64,000 bases of DNA, taken from assembly GCF_000013645.1 (NCBI RefSeq), contig NC_007952.1, positions 62,001 to 126,000 on the forward strand. Reading direction: 5' to 3'. The position numbers and the translations under genes were made by a program. Below the pieces are notes generated by a model. The model did no database searches and had not been told where the DNA came from. It saw nothing but the letters and a program-made list of their open reading frames with translations. Shown here piece after piece: positions 52,545-61,118 of this stretch. Source of the DNA: Paraburkholderia xenovorans LB400 (GTDB lineage: Bacteria; Pseudomonadota; Gammaproteobacteria; Burkholderiales; Burkholderiaceae). Numbering within the stretch: position 1 is the stretch's first letter; each line of letters opens with the position of its first letter.

Positions 52545-53186
52545 ATGTCAACTATTCTGGTTATCGACGACCATCCGGCGTTTCGCATGGTCATCAAAAT
52601 GCAACTCATGCAATTGCTTGGCGTGGAAGAGGTGATCGAAGCCGATAACGGCCAGACCGCAGTGGAAATGGCCCGGGTGCACACCCCGGAACTCGCCATA
52701 CTGGATCTCGATATTCCGCGCATTAGTGGACTCGATGTGATCCCCCGCCTCAGGCTCGTTCATCCGCCCATTCGGGTGATGGTGCTGTCGGGCCACGACC
52801 CGGCCACGTTCGCGCCGCGCGCGATGCGCTCGGGCGTCCACGGTTTCGTCGGCAAGTCGCAGGAAATGAAAGAGATCATGCGCGGCGTGGAGGCGGTGCT
52901 GGCCGGCTATACCGTGTTCCCTGTGACGGCCAATGGGTCCGGCATGGTGGCCGCTGTCGGCGCGGGAGGAGAAGAGCAGAGAATCGGACTGCTGTCGGAC
53001 AAAGAACTCGTGATTCTGCAGATGCTGTCGAAGGGCATGTCGAACAAGGCGATTGGAGACGCCCTGTTCATCAGCAATAAAACCGTCAGCAGCCACAAAA
53101 CACGCATCATGCAGAAGCTCGCTGTCAAATCACTCGTTGAGCTGATCGATCTGGCGAGGCGTTGCCGGATCGCCTCCGTGCAATGA
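52545..53186 (+). CDS. NarL/FixJ-type response regulator
   Basis: 213-residue two-domain regulator. AAGGA precedes ATG 52545 (MSTILVIDDHPAF). Receiver: D8/D9, phospho-acceptor D54 (LAILDLDIPRISGLDV), conserved Ser in VMVLSGHDP, Lys in GFVGKSQ. LuxR-type helix-turn-helix: LSDKELVILQMLSKGMSNKAIGDALFISNKTVSSHKTRIMQKL. BvgA/FimZ class. Its last codons overlap the start of the Hpt gene (ATGA). No histidine kinase is near; phosphate probably comes through a hybrid kinase elsewhere, and the convergent tad locus is a candidate target. Confidence 0.93.
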   Translation: MSTILVIDDHPAFRMVIKMQLMQLLGVEEVIEADNGQTAVEMARVHTPELAILDLDIPRISGLDVIPRLRLVHPPIRVMVLSGHDPATFAPRAMRSGVHGFVGKSQEMKEIMRGVEAVLAGYTVFPVTANGSGMVAAVGAGGEEQRIGLLSDKELVILQMLSKGMSNKAIGDALFISNKTVSSHKTRIMQKLAVKSLVELIDLARRCRIASVQ

Positions 53187-53569
53187 AGCCCGTTGGCGCG
53201 ACGAAGCAGGCCGGGTTTGCCGGCGACCCTCATCTGCTTCAGCAGAAAGCACTGGAACTAGCGGGCGGCGACCACGTTACCGCCCGGCGTCTGCTCGAGA
53301 TGATTGCGCAAACCGATCGAACGGCACTCGCCGCGTTGCGCGACAGTTTCCGGACCGCTTCGTGGGATGGCGTGGGCAGCGCGGCGCATCGCATCGCGGG
53401 ATCGGCGCGCATGCTGGAATGCCACGAGGTGTTCGCGCTGCTGACGCGACTGGAAGCGGCGGCGCGTGGGCGCGATATCGTACTCGCAACGGCACTTCTG
53501 CCGCATGTGGCCGACGCGCTCGGGGAGCTCGGTGCATCGATCGGGAAGGCGCTGACCAGTACCGACTAG
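53183..53569 (+). CDS. Stand-alone histidine phosphotransfer (Hpt) protein
   Basis: 128-residue helical Hpt protein. ATG 53183 overlaps the regulator stop by 4 bases, implying coupled translation. The phospho-accepting histidine is H69 in SAAHRIAGSARMLECHEV, matching the HxLKGSA-type motif. Small Hpt proteins relay phosphate from hybrid kinases to response regulators; the linked NarL-type regulator is the obvious partner. It converges with the tad operon with a 35-base gap. Confidence 0.88.
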   Translation: MKPVGATKQAGFAGDPHLLQQKALELAGGDHVTARRLLEMIAQTDRTALAALRDSFRTASWDGVGSAAHRIAGSARMLECHEVFALLTRLEAAARGRDIVLATALLPHVADALGELGASIGKALTSTD

Positions 53570-53604
53570 CCTGGACCCGCGAGTGTTTCGTCGCCGGGTT
53601 GCGC

Positions 53605-54441
53605 TCAGTCCACGCCGCCGGAGCCGACTAGCAGAAACCGATCGTGGACGCCGTTCGGAACTGCTTGCACCGACGCCGTAGCCGGGAAAGAAGCTGCATC
53701 CCGATACCACCGGTATCGCGCGATGACCTTGGGTACATAGTTCAGGGTTTCCGCATACGGCGGTATCTGACCACCGTATTTCTGGACGGCACCTTCGCCG
53801 GCGTTATAGGCCGCGAGAGCAAGCGGAAGCCCGCCGAACTGGCGCATGAGCGCTTTCAGATAGCGCGCGCCCGCCGCGACGTTCTGGCGCGGATCGAACA
53901 GATCGGACGCGCCGTGCCGCGCACCCGTGTCGGGCATCAACTGCATGAGGCCGGTCGCGCCTTTGGGCGACACGGCTTGCGGATTGCCTCCGGACTCCAC
54001 ATCGATCACCGCCATCAGCAGCGCGCTGTCCACATCGGCGACGCGGGCGGCCTCGTTGATGATCGGCGAGAGCGCCATGACACGCGATGCGACCGAGGCG
54101 GACGTTTGCCGCACCACGTCGTTCAATGCCAGGCCGCCCGACTGGATCACGACGGACTGCCGGCCGGCGTCGCCGGCTGCCGCAAGAGGCGCCACCGGCG
54201 CCGCGCGCGCCGGCAGCACGGCGGTATCACCACCGCTCGTCATTCCCCCAATCATCATGACCACGCCTCGCGAACGGCGTTGGCGTGCATGGGTGGCGTC
54301 GGCGGCCCGAGCGTCGAGCGATACATAGGCACTTGTCGCGATCAGGACGCCGGGCAGCAGTGTCCGCACCGAGGCCATGCAATACCGCGTTGCCACGGCA
54401 CCTGCCAGCACAGCCAGTCCGCCTTTAACGCCACGCGACAT
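53605..54441 (-). CDS. Soluble lytic murein transglycosylase (SLT domain) in the tad operon
   Basis: 278-residue exported peptidoglycan-cutting enzyme. Signal region MSRGVKGGLAVLAGAVATRYCMASVRTLLPGVLI... cleaved after about residue 45 (DARA). Catalytic Glu is in VIDVESGGNPQAVSPKGATGLMQLMP, then ARYLKALMRQFGG and AYNAGEGAVQKYGG complete the SLT motif. The start ATG overlaps the TadE stop by one base (TGATG). Likely opens the cell wall locally for pilus passage. A much longer merged frame upstream is noise. Confidence 0.92.
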   Translation of the reverse strand: MSRGVKGGLAVLAGAVATRYCMASVRTLLPGVLIATSAYVSLDARAADATHARQRRSRGVVMMIGGMTSGGDTAVLPARAAPVAPLAAAGDAGRQSVVIQSGGLALNDVVRQTSASVASRVMALSPIINEAARVADVDSALLMAVIDVESGGNPQAVSPKGATGLMQLMPDTGARHGASDLFDPRQNVAAGARYLKALMRQFGGLPLALAAYNAGEGAVQKYGGQIPPYAETLNYVPKVIARYRWYRDAASFPATASVQAVPNGVHDRFLLVGSGGVD

Positions 54442-55277
54442 CAATTGCCTGTCGGGTTCGGCGAGTCGTTCAAGGCTGAAGCCCTGAGCGGCGACTGCAT
54501 GCGCACCATCGCCTCCGAATCCAGCGAGATTGGCCAGTGGCCGGTCGCGATACCGTCCGCGAGTTTGACCTTGCAGAGATAGTCGCCATTTTTCGGATCG
54601 CCGTACGGGTCCTGAGTCACGTTGGCCGGCTCGCGAGTCAGAATGCCGCCTGTACCGATAGCGCCGATAACGTTGGCGGCGTAATAGATCACCTTGTTCA
54701 CCAGCGGCACGTACATGTCGTAGCAGTAGTGCACGTGGATCTTCAGCAGGTTGGCGTCCTGAATGTTCATGCGCGACATTGCACCCGGTGGCACAGAGGA
54801 ATCGCGATACATCAGCGAGTCGTTGGGTATTTCCGAATAGGTTGCCGCCTGGTCCGCGTAGTAACGGGGCCGCGAATAGTCCTGAATGGCCGCCGGGGTA
54901 GGATTGAGGACGGTGATGCTGCTGAATCTGGCCGCGTCGGTTTGAGCGCTGGCGAGCGCCGCTGCGACGCCCTCGGCATTTGCCTGATGCGCGTAAAGAG
55001 GTGCGAGTCCGCGTGCGAGCCCGTTGCGCATCGACTGCATCGAGCCGTGATTGACCGCGCCTTCGCGGGCGGCCTCCAGTGCGGCCACATCCAGGGTCGA
55101 CTTTGCCTGATACAGCAACACGAACTGCAGGATGCCAAAACAGACGAACAGCAGCACGGGCGCGATGATGATGAACTCTGTCATCGACTGACCCGACTGC
55201 GAGGTCCTGCGTGCGTTGCCGGTCAGTCTCGTGCGGCGGCTCGGAATTTGCTGCAATTTCAGATCGGGAGGGTTCAC
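54441..55277 (-). CDS. tadE: TadE-like pilus assembly protein
   Basis: 278-residue pseudopilin-like protein. GTG 55277 overlaps the DUF192 stop (GTGA), deciding the start. The class-III-type prepilin region is SGQSMTEFIIIAPVLLFVCFG followed by ILQFVLLYQAKSTLDVAALEAAREGAV, the TadE-family helix with Glu at the expected +5 place. The C-terminal 200 residues are periplasmic, including HVHYCYDMYVPLVNKVIYYA and PYGDPKNGDYLCKVKL. Coupled to the transglycosylase. Confidence 0.88.
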   Translation of the reverse strand: MNPPDLKLQQIPSRRTRLTGNARRTSQSGQSMTEFIIIAPVLLFVCFGILQFVLLYQAKSTLDVAALEAAREGAVNHGSMQSMRNGLARGLAPLYAHQANAEGVAAALASAQTDAARFSSITVLNPTPAAIQDYSRPRYYADQAATYSEIPNDSLMYRDSSVPPGAMSRMNIQDANLLKIHVHYCYDMYVPLVNKVIYYAANVIGAIGTGGILTREPANVTQDPYGDPKNGDYLCKVKLADGIATGHWPISLDSEAMVRMQSPLRASALNDSPNPTGN

Positions 55278-55624
55278 GAGGTTGCCTCGAAAACAAGGGA
55301 ATCGCCGACAGCCAGTCCATGCCGGCGCGCCGAGTGGGCCGGCATCTCCAGGGTGTGGGTTGCGCGCAGGCTGAACAACATGCGCCGCCTGGGTACGTCG
55401 TGATGGATCGCGACAACGCGTTGCCGCCGGTCGAGAAACAGCACGTCGATGGCAAAGCGCATGCCGAACGTGTGGACCGATCCGCAGCGATCGAGCAGCA
55501 GTGCTTCGCCGGACGCCAGCGCGGCGCGGCCCAGCAGACCGCGCATGCATTCCCGCGCGGTTTCGGTGATCGACACTTCCACGCCGATGTCGTGCCCACG
55601 AACGTGAAGGCGCGCCCGCTTCAC
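55274..55624 (-). CDS. DUF192 protein
   Basis: 116-residue DUF192 protein: RGLLGRAALASGEALLLDRC, SVHTFGMRFAIDVLFLD, then VVAIHHDVPRRRM and HTLEMPAHSARRHGLAVGD. GTG 55624 overlaps the TadC stop by 4 bases, and its own stop overlaps the TadE start, so it is translationally embedded in the pilus operon. No signal peptide, unlike many DUF192 proteins, so it is probably cytoplasmic here. Function of the family is not settled. Confidence 0.9.
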   Translation of the reverse strand: MKRARLHVRGHDIGVEVSITETARECMRGLLGRAALASGEALLLDRCGSVHTFGMRFAIDVLFLDRRQRVVAIHHDVPRRRMLFSLRATHTLEMPAHSARRHGLAVGDSLVFEATS

Positions 55625-56502
55625 AGCAAACCCTCCTGCACGAATTTCATCGCAATCGGGAATCCCAGCACGATAAAGGTGATCGGGAAGATAAAGAACA
55701 GAAGCGGGAACACGAGTTTCACCGGCGCTTCCATTGCCTGCTTCTCGGCACGCTGGAAACGTTCCGAGCGGCGCTGTTCGGACTGAAAGCGCAACGACTT
55801 CGCCAGTCCCGAACCCATGCGTTCCGCCTGAACAACTGTGCCCACCAGATTCGTGACCTCCTTGATGCGCAGCCGGTCGTCGAGGCGGCGCAGTGCTTCC
55901 GTGCGGTTCAACCCGGACTTGAGATCGCGTAGCACGTGTTCGAGCTCCCGGCGCAACGGACCCTCCGGGCCTTTTTCAACGGCCTTCTGAATCGCACCGT
56001 TGATATTCAGGCCGGCTTCGACGGCGAGCGTCAGAAAGTCGAGATAGATCGGCAGATGCCTGAGAATCTGAGCGACGCGGCGGCGGCGCACATCACGTGT
56101 CCAGATGCGCGGATAGAAGTAGCCGAGTGCGGCGACGAGGATCAATATCAGCACCGAAAACATGCCAAGCGCCAGCATGAGCAACAGCGTAACGAGCGAA
56201 GCGAGAATCGAAGCGATGATGGACAAGGCGATGAACTGACGCGCGTTCATCAGGAACGTGAGCGAGGTCAGCCGCAATTGCAGATCGGTCTTTTCCACCA
56301 GCTTCGCGCTAAACGAGTTGCCGAAATGGTGAACCACGAAATTGACGAGCGGCCACAGCGGCCGGAGCGACTTCGGCAAGGGGTCGAGGAAGAGACGGTC
56401 CTCCTCGGGCACGGCACCGGCGAGACCGTTGAGCGACCGGTAGCCGACGGCGATGAATGCGATCAGGCCGAAGCTGACCAGAAAGGCAATGAATAGCAGC
56501 AT
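55621..56502 (-). CDS. tadC: TadC, inner-membrane platform protein
   Basis: 293-residue GspF/T2SF-family protein with N- and C-terminal spans. TM start MLLFIAFLVSFGLIAFIAVG, the paired VLILILVAALGYFYP region, T2SF pattern YLDFLTLAVEAGLNINGAIQKAV, and final VKLVFPLLFFIFPITFIVLG. Its ATG is 3 bases after the TadB stop. With TadB forms the membrane platform for pilus polymerisation. Confidence 0.94.
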   Translation of the reverse strand: MLLFIAFLVSFGLIAFIAVGYRSLNGLAGAVPEEDRLFLDPLPKSLRPLWPLVNFVVHHFGNSFSAKLVEKTDLQLRLTSLTFLMNARQFIALSIIASILASLVTLLLMLALGMFSVLILILVAALGYFYPRIWTRDVRRRRVAQILRHLPIYLDFLTLAVEAGLNINGAIQKAVEKGPEGPLRRELEHVLRDLKSGLNRTEALRRLDDRLRIKEVTNLVGTVVQAERMGSGLAKSLRFQSEQRRSERFQRAEKQAMEAPVKLVFPLLFFIFPITFIVLGFPIAMKFVQEGLL

Positions 56503-56505
56503 AGG

Positions 56506-57354
56506 TCACACGTCGATGTTGGTGATCCTGGAAATCCAGAAGTAGCCGAGGCACTCCATCACGCCGATGACCGCCAGCGTGGCCCAGCCCACCGGCTCGC
56601 TGAAAAGCGGCGCCATTGCCTTGGCTTCCATGAAACGCAGTACGAGCATCAGAAAGAGCGGCAGACAGGTCATCACGATGCCCTGCATGCGGCCTTGTGA
56701 TGTCAACGCCCTGATCTTGCCTTCCATCTGCAGCTTTTCGCGCAAGGTGCGCGCAACGGACTCGAGCGCTTCGGCCAGATTGCCGCCCACTTCGCGCGCG
56801 ATCGTGACGGCCGCGGTCATCATCAGCAGGTCGGGAATCGGAATGCGTTTTTCGACGTTTCGCATGGCGATGTCCAGATCGATGCCGAGGCGGATTTCAC
56901 GCATCAACAGGTCGAATTCCTGTGAGATGGGTGGCGCGGTCTCGTAGACGACAGCTTCGAGCGCCGCGGGAAAGCTTGCGCCGGCGCGCAATGCGCCGGA
57001 CATCATCAGCAACGCGTCCGGCAACTGTTTCTCCAGCGCCTCGATGCGCTTCTTGCGCATGCGCTTGAGGTATTTCTTCGGCAGCATCATGGCGATCGGC
57101 ACGGATGCCAGCGCGAACAGAATGCTGTGGCTGAACAGAAAGACGATGACCGGCAAGCCGACCATGACAACCATGCTCCACGCCGCGGCCTTCTGGCGGT
57201 TGACGAACACGAAGGCGTCGGCGAGCGACGATTCGATTTCGCCCGCCATCTGGCGCGAGCCGGCCCTGAGCGTGGAGGTGCCCATGCGCGAGAGCAGAAA
57301 GATCAGGAACAGGCTGCCAAAGAATGCCAGCGCGAGAATAAGGGGAAGACTCAT
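56506..57354 (-). CDS. tadB: TadB, inner-membrane platform protein
   Basis: 282-residue T2SF-family protein. Spans LILALAFFGSLFLIFLL, WSMVVMVGLPVIVFLFSHSI, and two near the C-terminus (VMTCLPLFLMLVLRFM; WATLAVIGVMECLGYFWI). Family pieces LPDALLMMSGALRAGASFPAALE and MTAAVTIAREVGGNLAEALE. AAGGG lies about 10 bases upstream. Works with TadC and the FHA-CpaF ATPase encoded next door. Confidence 0.94.
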   Translation of the reverse strand: MSLPLILALAFFGSLFLIFLLSRMGTSTLRAGSRQMAGEIESSLADAFVFVNRQKAAAWSMVVMVGLPVIVFLFSHSILFALASVPIAMMLPKKYLKRMRKKRIEALEKQLPDALLMMSGALRAGASFPAALEAVVYETAPPISQEFDLLMREIRLGIDLDIAMRNVEKRIPIPDLLMMTAAVTIAREVGGNLAEALESVARTLREKLQMEGKIRALTSQGRMQGIVMTCLPLFLMLVLRFMEAKAMAPLFSEPVGWATLAVIGVMECLGYFWISRITNIDV

Positions 57355-57366
57355 GACCGGCCGCCC

Positions 57367-59283
57367 TTATTCGATGCGCGTGAAGATGTCGGTATTCACC
57401 GGAATGCGCCTGCGAATCAACTCCTGATAGAAATCGGGCACATAGGCGGTGGGGACGAACTTGCCCTGAATCTTGCCGTGCTCGCTGAAACCTTCTTCCT
57501 TGAAGACGAAAACGTCTTGCAGCGTGATCACACCCGATTCCATGCCGCTCACTTCGGTGACGTGCGTGACGCGGCGCGAGCCGCAGGAAAAGCGCGATTG
57601 CTGCACGATGAGGTCGACCGCAGAGCAGATCTGTTCGCGAATGGCCTGCACCGGAAGATCGAGACCCGCCATGAGCGTCATCACTTCGAGCCGCGCGATA
57701 CAGTCGCGCGGCGTGTTGGCGTGCGCCGTGGTGAGCGAGCCGTCGTGGCCCGTGTTCATGGCCTGCAACATGTCCAGCGCCTCGCCGCCGCGGCACTCGC
57801 CGATCACGATCCGGTCCGGCCGCATCCGCAGGCAGTTTTTTACGAGGTCGCGTATGTGTATGGCGCCTTTGCCCTCCATGTTGGCCGGGCGCGCTTCGAG
57901 CGAGACGAGGTTCGGCTGCGACAGTTGAAGTTCGGCGGCGTCTTCCACGGTGACGATGCGCTCGTCGTCGGGAATGTAGCTCGACAGCACGTTCAGCAAG
58001 GTAGTCTTGCCCGAACCCGTGCCACCCGAGATGACGATGTTGGCCCCTTCCTTGACCGCCGTGTGAAGGAACTCCAGCATGTCCGGCGACATTGAGCCGA
58101 ACCTGATCAGGTCTTCGCCGCCGAGTTTCTGCCTGGAGAATTTCCGGATCGTGATGCTGGGGCCTTTCAGCGCGAGCGGGGGAATCACGGCGTTCACCCG
58201 CGAGCCGTCGGACAGACGGGCGTCGACCATCGGCGAGCTTTCGTCGATACGGCGGCCGATAGGCGCAACGATTCGCTCGATGGCGCCGAGCACCGCGCGG
58301 TCGTCGGTGAAGATCACGGGCGAACGGGTGAGCTGACCGTTCTGCTCGATGAAAATTTCGTTGTGGCAATTGACCATGATTTCCGACACCGTCGGATCCG
58401 CGATCAGCTCTTCGAGCGGTCCGAGTCCGATGATTTCGTCGAACACGCTTTTCTTCAGCGCGCTGAGCGGAATGTCGGCAGTGTGGAAGCTGGCGTCGTG
58501 ATTCAGAATGTCGTCGAGCGCGGCGCTGACAGTCTTGCGCAGTTCGTCCTCCTCCATGCGCGCAACATTCAGACGACGCAGGTCGAGTGCCGCGATCACC
58601 TTCATATGCGCCTGTTTGCGCAGTTCGATACCGAGCGGGCTGTTGATCGGCGCGACAGGCAACGGCGCCGCGGCGGTTTTTTTCACCTGGGGGGGCGGCG
58701 TGCGCGGCGGCACTTCGGCCGCGCGCTGGGTTGGCATGGCGATGCTCTCGTGCCGTGCCGGCGCGTAGTGGCCGGCAGGCGCTGCATTGCGCTCGACCGC
58801 AGGTGGGTGGAACGGCTCCGGCATTGGTTGCACCTGAGCCGCAACGGCAAACGAAGGCTCAATGTGCGCGGACGCAGGGGCTTGCAGCGGCCGCGCAACT
58901 GGCGTCGCAGCGTGGCCGGCATGCGCCGTTTCAGACGACGGCTGGGCCGCCTGCTGTCCATGCTGTGCATCCTGAGGCTGCGGCTGGGCGGCGACTGCGG
59001 CACGAACGATTCTGATCGTGGTCACGCCGACTTCGATCTGGTCTGCCTCGGTCAACGGGCCATAGCGGGTGATCGCCGTACCGTTGACAAGCGTGGCCGC
59101 AATGCCACCCTGGTCCTCGATGTAATAGGCGTTGTGTTCTCTGACAATGCGCGCCTGCAGCTTGCCGATCAGCAGGCCCTTGACAATCACGTCGCAGCTC
59201 GCGTCCTTGCCGATCGTACAGCCCTGTTCGACCTGAAGTGTGCGAACGGGCGCATTGCGCGCGTGTACCTGAAGATTGAGCAT
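57367..59283 (-). CDS. cpaF: FHA-CpaF fusion ATPase of the Tad pilus
   Basis: 638-residue secretion ATPase with an unusual N-terminus. Residues 1-95 are an FHA-like fold (CTIGKDASCDVIVKGLL; AYYIEDQGG; TLVNGTAI; DQIEVGVTTIRIV); the phosphopeptide-binding Ser/Arg pair is only partly kept. Residues 100-215 are a Pro/Ala/Gln-rich linker. From 220 it is a normal CpaF/TadA: GLGPLEELIADPTVSEIMVN, Walker A GGTGSGKTT with K426, DAAELQLSQPNLVSLEARP (Asp box), ALDMLQAMNTGHDGSLTTAHAN (His box). GGAG lies 8 bases before the ATG. No CpaE/TadZ gene adjoins, unlike usual tad order. Confidence 0.95.
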   Translation of the reverse strand: MLNLQVHARNAPVRTLQVEQGCTIGKDASCDVIVKGLLIGKLQARIVREHNAYYIEDQGGIAATLVNGTAITRYGPLTEADQIEVGVTTIRIVRAAVAAQPQPQDAQHGQQAAQPSSETAHAGHAATPVARPLQAPASAHIEPSFAVAAQVQPMPEPFHPPAVERNAAPAGHYAPARHESIAMPTQRAAEVPPRTPPPQVKKTAAAPLPVAPINSPLGIELRKQAHMKVIAALDLRRLNVARMEEDELRKTVSAALDDILNHDASFHTADIPLSALKKSVFDEIIGLGPLEELIADPTVSEIMVNCHNEIFIEQNGQLTRSPVIFTDDRAVLGAIERIVAPIGRRIDESSPMVDARLSDGSRVNAVIPPLALKGPSITIRKFSRQKLGGEDLIRFGSMSPDMLEFLHTAVKEGANIVISGGTGSGKTTLLNVLSSYIPDDERIVTVEDAAELQLSQPNLVSLEARPANMEGKGAIHIRDLVKNCLRMRPDRIVIGECRGGEALDMLQAMNTGHDGSLTTAHANTPRDCIARLEVMTLMAGLDLPVQAIREQICSAVDLIVQQSRFSCGSRRVTHVTEVSGMESGVITLQDVFVFKEEGFSEHGKIQGKFVPTAYVPDFYQELIRRRIPVNTDIFTRIE

Positions 59284-59306
59284 GGTGCTTCTCCGCTGGA
59301 GTCCGT

Positions 59307-61094
59307 TCAGTTGTTCGACGTGCCGAGCACGCCGATTTGCTGCTGCGGCACCTTGCCGTTCGAAGCGGGTTGCATCGGGTCATGAGCCGGCATGGCTTGC
59401 GCATGCTGCGGGTCGTTCAGCATGCGCAGCGCCTCGGCGACACCTGCCGGCGGCGTGCTGGCAGGCGGCGGTGATGGCGGCAGTTGCGCCGGCGCGCCGG
59501 CGGCCTGCGTCTGGGCCGGCGCTTGAGCGGAAACGGGTGCCGCTGCCTGGGCCGGGATCTGGGCCGGAACATAGGCTGGCGTTTGAACTGACGCCGCGAG
59601 TGGGGTCGCCGGACCTTCGGCACCCGCCACAACCGGCGCGCTTGCCTGCGGCTCGGCCGGCACTTGCGGCGTGCTGCGAACCGGCGTGGGAAGCAGCGCA
59701 GGCGTCGGCACGATCGGCTGACGCGGCGTGGTGACGTGCTTCGCCTTGTCCTCGTCTGCGACAAGCGGGTCCGTGTTGCCATACTCCTTGCGGAAGTTCT
59801 CATCGAGCTTGTCGGCACGCGCGAGCAAATCCGTATTGGGCGAAAGTTCAGGATCCGAAATGACCGGCGTCACGAAAATCACGAGATCGCTTTTCTTCGC
59901 GCGGAAGCGGTCCGAGCGGAACAGCTGCCCGATGATCGGCACCTGGCTGAGAAATGGCATGCCATTGGAATCGTTGGCCGCGTCCGCGCTGACCAGTCCG
60001 GAAATGGCGAGCGTCTCGCCGGCCCGCATGGAGATGTCCGAACTCGTGTTGCGAGTCAGGAAGCCCGGCATGCCGGCATACGTCACCGATGGGTCGATCT
60101 GACTGATCTCCGTGGTGAGATGCGCGGAGATGATGTTGTTCGCATCGACAACCGGAACGATGCTCAGCTTGATGCCGTAGTCCTTGTATTCGATGCTGGT
60201 CGTGCCGAGCGCGCCCGACTGCGGAATCGGCACCTGGCCGCCCGCCAGAAAACTCGCCGTGCCGCCGCTCTTCGTATTGAGTTCGGGCGCGGCGAGCACA
60301 TACGCATCGCCGTTTTCTACCGCGAAGTTGATTTGCGAGGTGATGTTCGAAGCAATGCCGGCGAGAAAGTAGCTCGTGCCGGCCGTGATGGCTTTGGCGG
60401 CGCCCGTTGCGACGCTCGCGGCACCGCCGATCTGCGGACCTCTGAATGCGCTGTCCCAGGCAATGCCGAGATTGCGCTGGCCGGTGCGGGTCACTTCCAT
60501 GATCTGCACCTTGAAGTGGACGGTCTTGCGCAGCGCGTCGCCTTCGTCGAACGTGGTGGTGTCGACCACGTTCTTCATCTCCTGCGTGGCCGCCTTGACG
60601 GTGCCCGCCATGTCGCGGTGGATGACGCCGGACAGCACGATATTCGAACCGATCGCGTCGATGCGCAGCCCTGCGACGGACCTGAGCACGGCGCGCAACT
60701 GTTCCAGCGAAGCATTGACTTCCGCTTTGGCGATGCGCACCGTGGTTTGCAGCGCAATGCCCTTGTCGTTCCACACCACGAGCGAGGTGATGCCGTCCTG
60801 TTCGCCGAGCAGCATCAGGCTGCCGTCGACCACATTCGCGGTGAGCAGCTTGCCGTTGCCGATGGCGATGCGTTTGATGGTGCCGGGAATGTGCAGGATC
60901 CGCACTTCGCCACGGAACATTTCGAGCACACGGGTGCTCGCCGACGGGCTGTCCGTGGCCGCGGTGTAAGCGGCATGAGCGGCTTGCGCGGTTTGTGCCA
61001 GCGCTGCCGGCGCGGCCTCGCACAACAACATGCCGACGAGGACGGATGGCAGGACCCGGCGGCGCAATGGCGCTGCATTGTTTTTGACTTTCAT
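59307..61094 (-). CDS. cpaC: CpaC/RcpA secretin
   Basis: 595-residue outer-membrane secretin. Signal peptide of about 33 residues. N0-type pilus-secretin domain (VLEMFRGEVRILHIPGTIK then IAIGNGKLLTANVVDGSLML), a BON-like segment, and the secretin core: HFKVQIMEVTRTGQRNLGIA, QVPIPQSGALGTTSIEYKDYG, ending KKSDLVIFVTPVI. A further tail of about 170 residues is Pro/Ala/Gln-rich (for example PAQIPAQAAAPVSAQAP), longer than in typical CpaC. Forms the channel for the pilus. Followed by cpaF 23 bases on. Confidence 0.94.
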   Translation of the reverse strand: MKVKNNAAPLRRRVLPSVLVGMLLCEAAPAALAQTAQAAHAAYTAATDSPSASTRVLEMFRGEVRILHIPGTIKRIAIGNGKLLTANVVDGSLMLLGEQDGITSLVVWNDKGIALQTTVRIAKAEVNASLEQLRAVLRSVAGLRIDAIGSNIVLSGVIHRDMAGTVKAATQEMKNVVDTTTFDEGDALRKTVHFKVQIMEVTRTGQRNLGIAWDSAFRGPQIGGAASVATGAAKAITAGTSYFLAGIASNITSQINFAVENGDAYVLAAPELNTKSGGTASFLAGGQVPIPQSGALGTTSIEYKDYGIKLSIVPVVDANNIISAHLTTEISQIDPSVTYAGMPGFLTRNTSSDISMRAGETLAISGLVSADAANDSNGMPFLSQVPIIGQLFRSDRFRAKKSDLVIFVTPVISDPELSPNTDLLARADKLDENFRKEYGNTDPLVADEDKAKHVTTPRQPIVPTPALLPTPVRSTPQVPAEPQASAPVVAGAEGPATPLAASVQTPAYVPAQIPAQAAAPVSAQAPAQTQAAGAPAQLPPSPPPASTPPAGVAEALRMLNDPQHAQAMPAHDPMQPASNGKVPQQQIGVLGTSNN

Positions 61095-61118
61095 GGTGTG
61101 AAACCTGGGCTCAGTACT

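Noticed and set aside
54442..55599. N-terminal extension making a 664-residue protein with the lytic transglycosylase
   Set aside because: The extension overlaps TadE and DUF192 in another frame and has no family features; ATG 54441 with a TGATG overlap and signal peptide is the real start.
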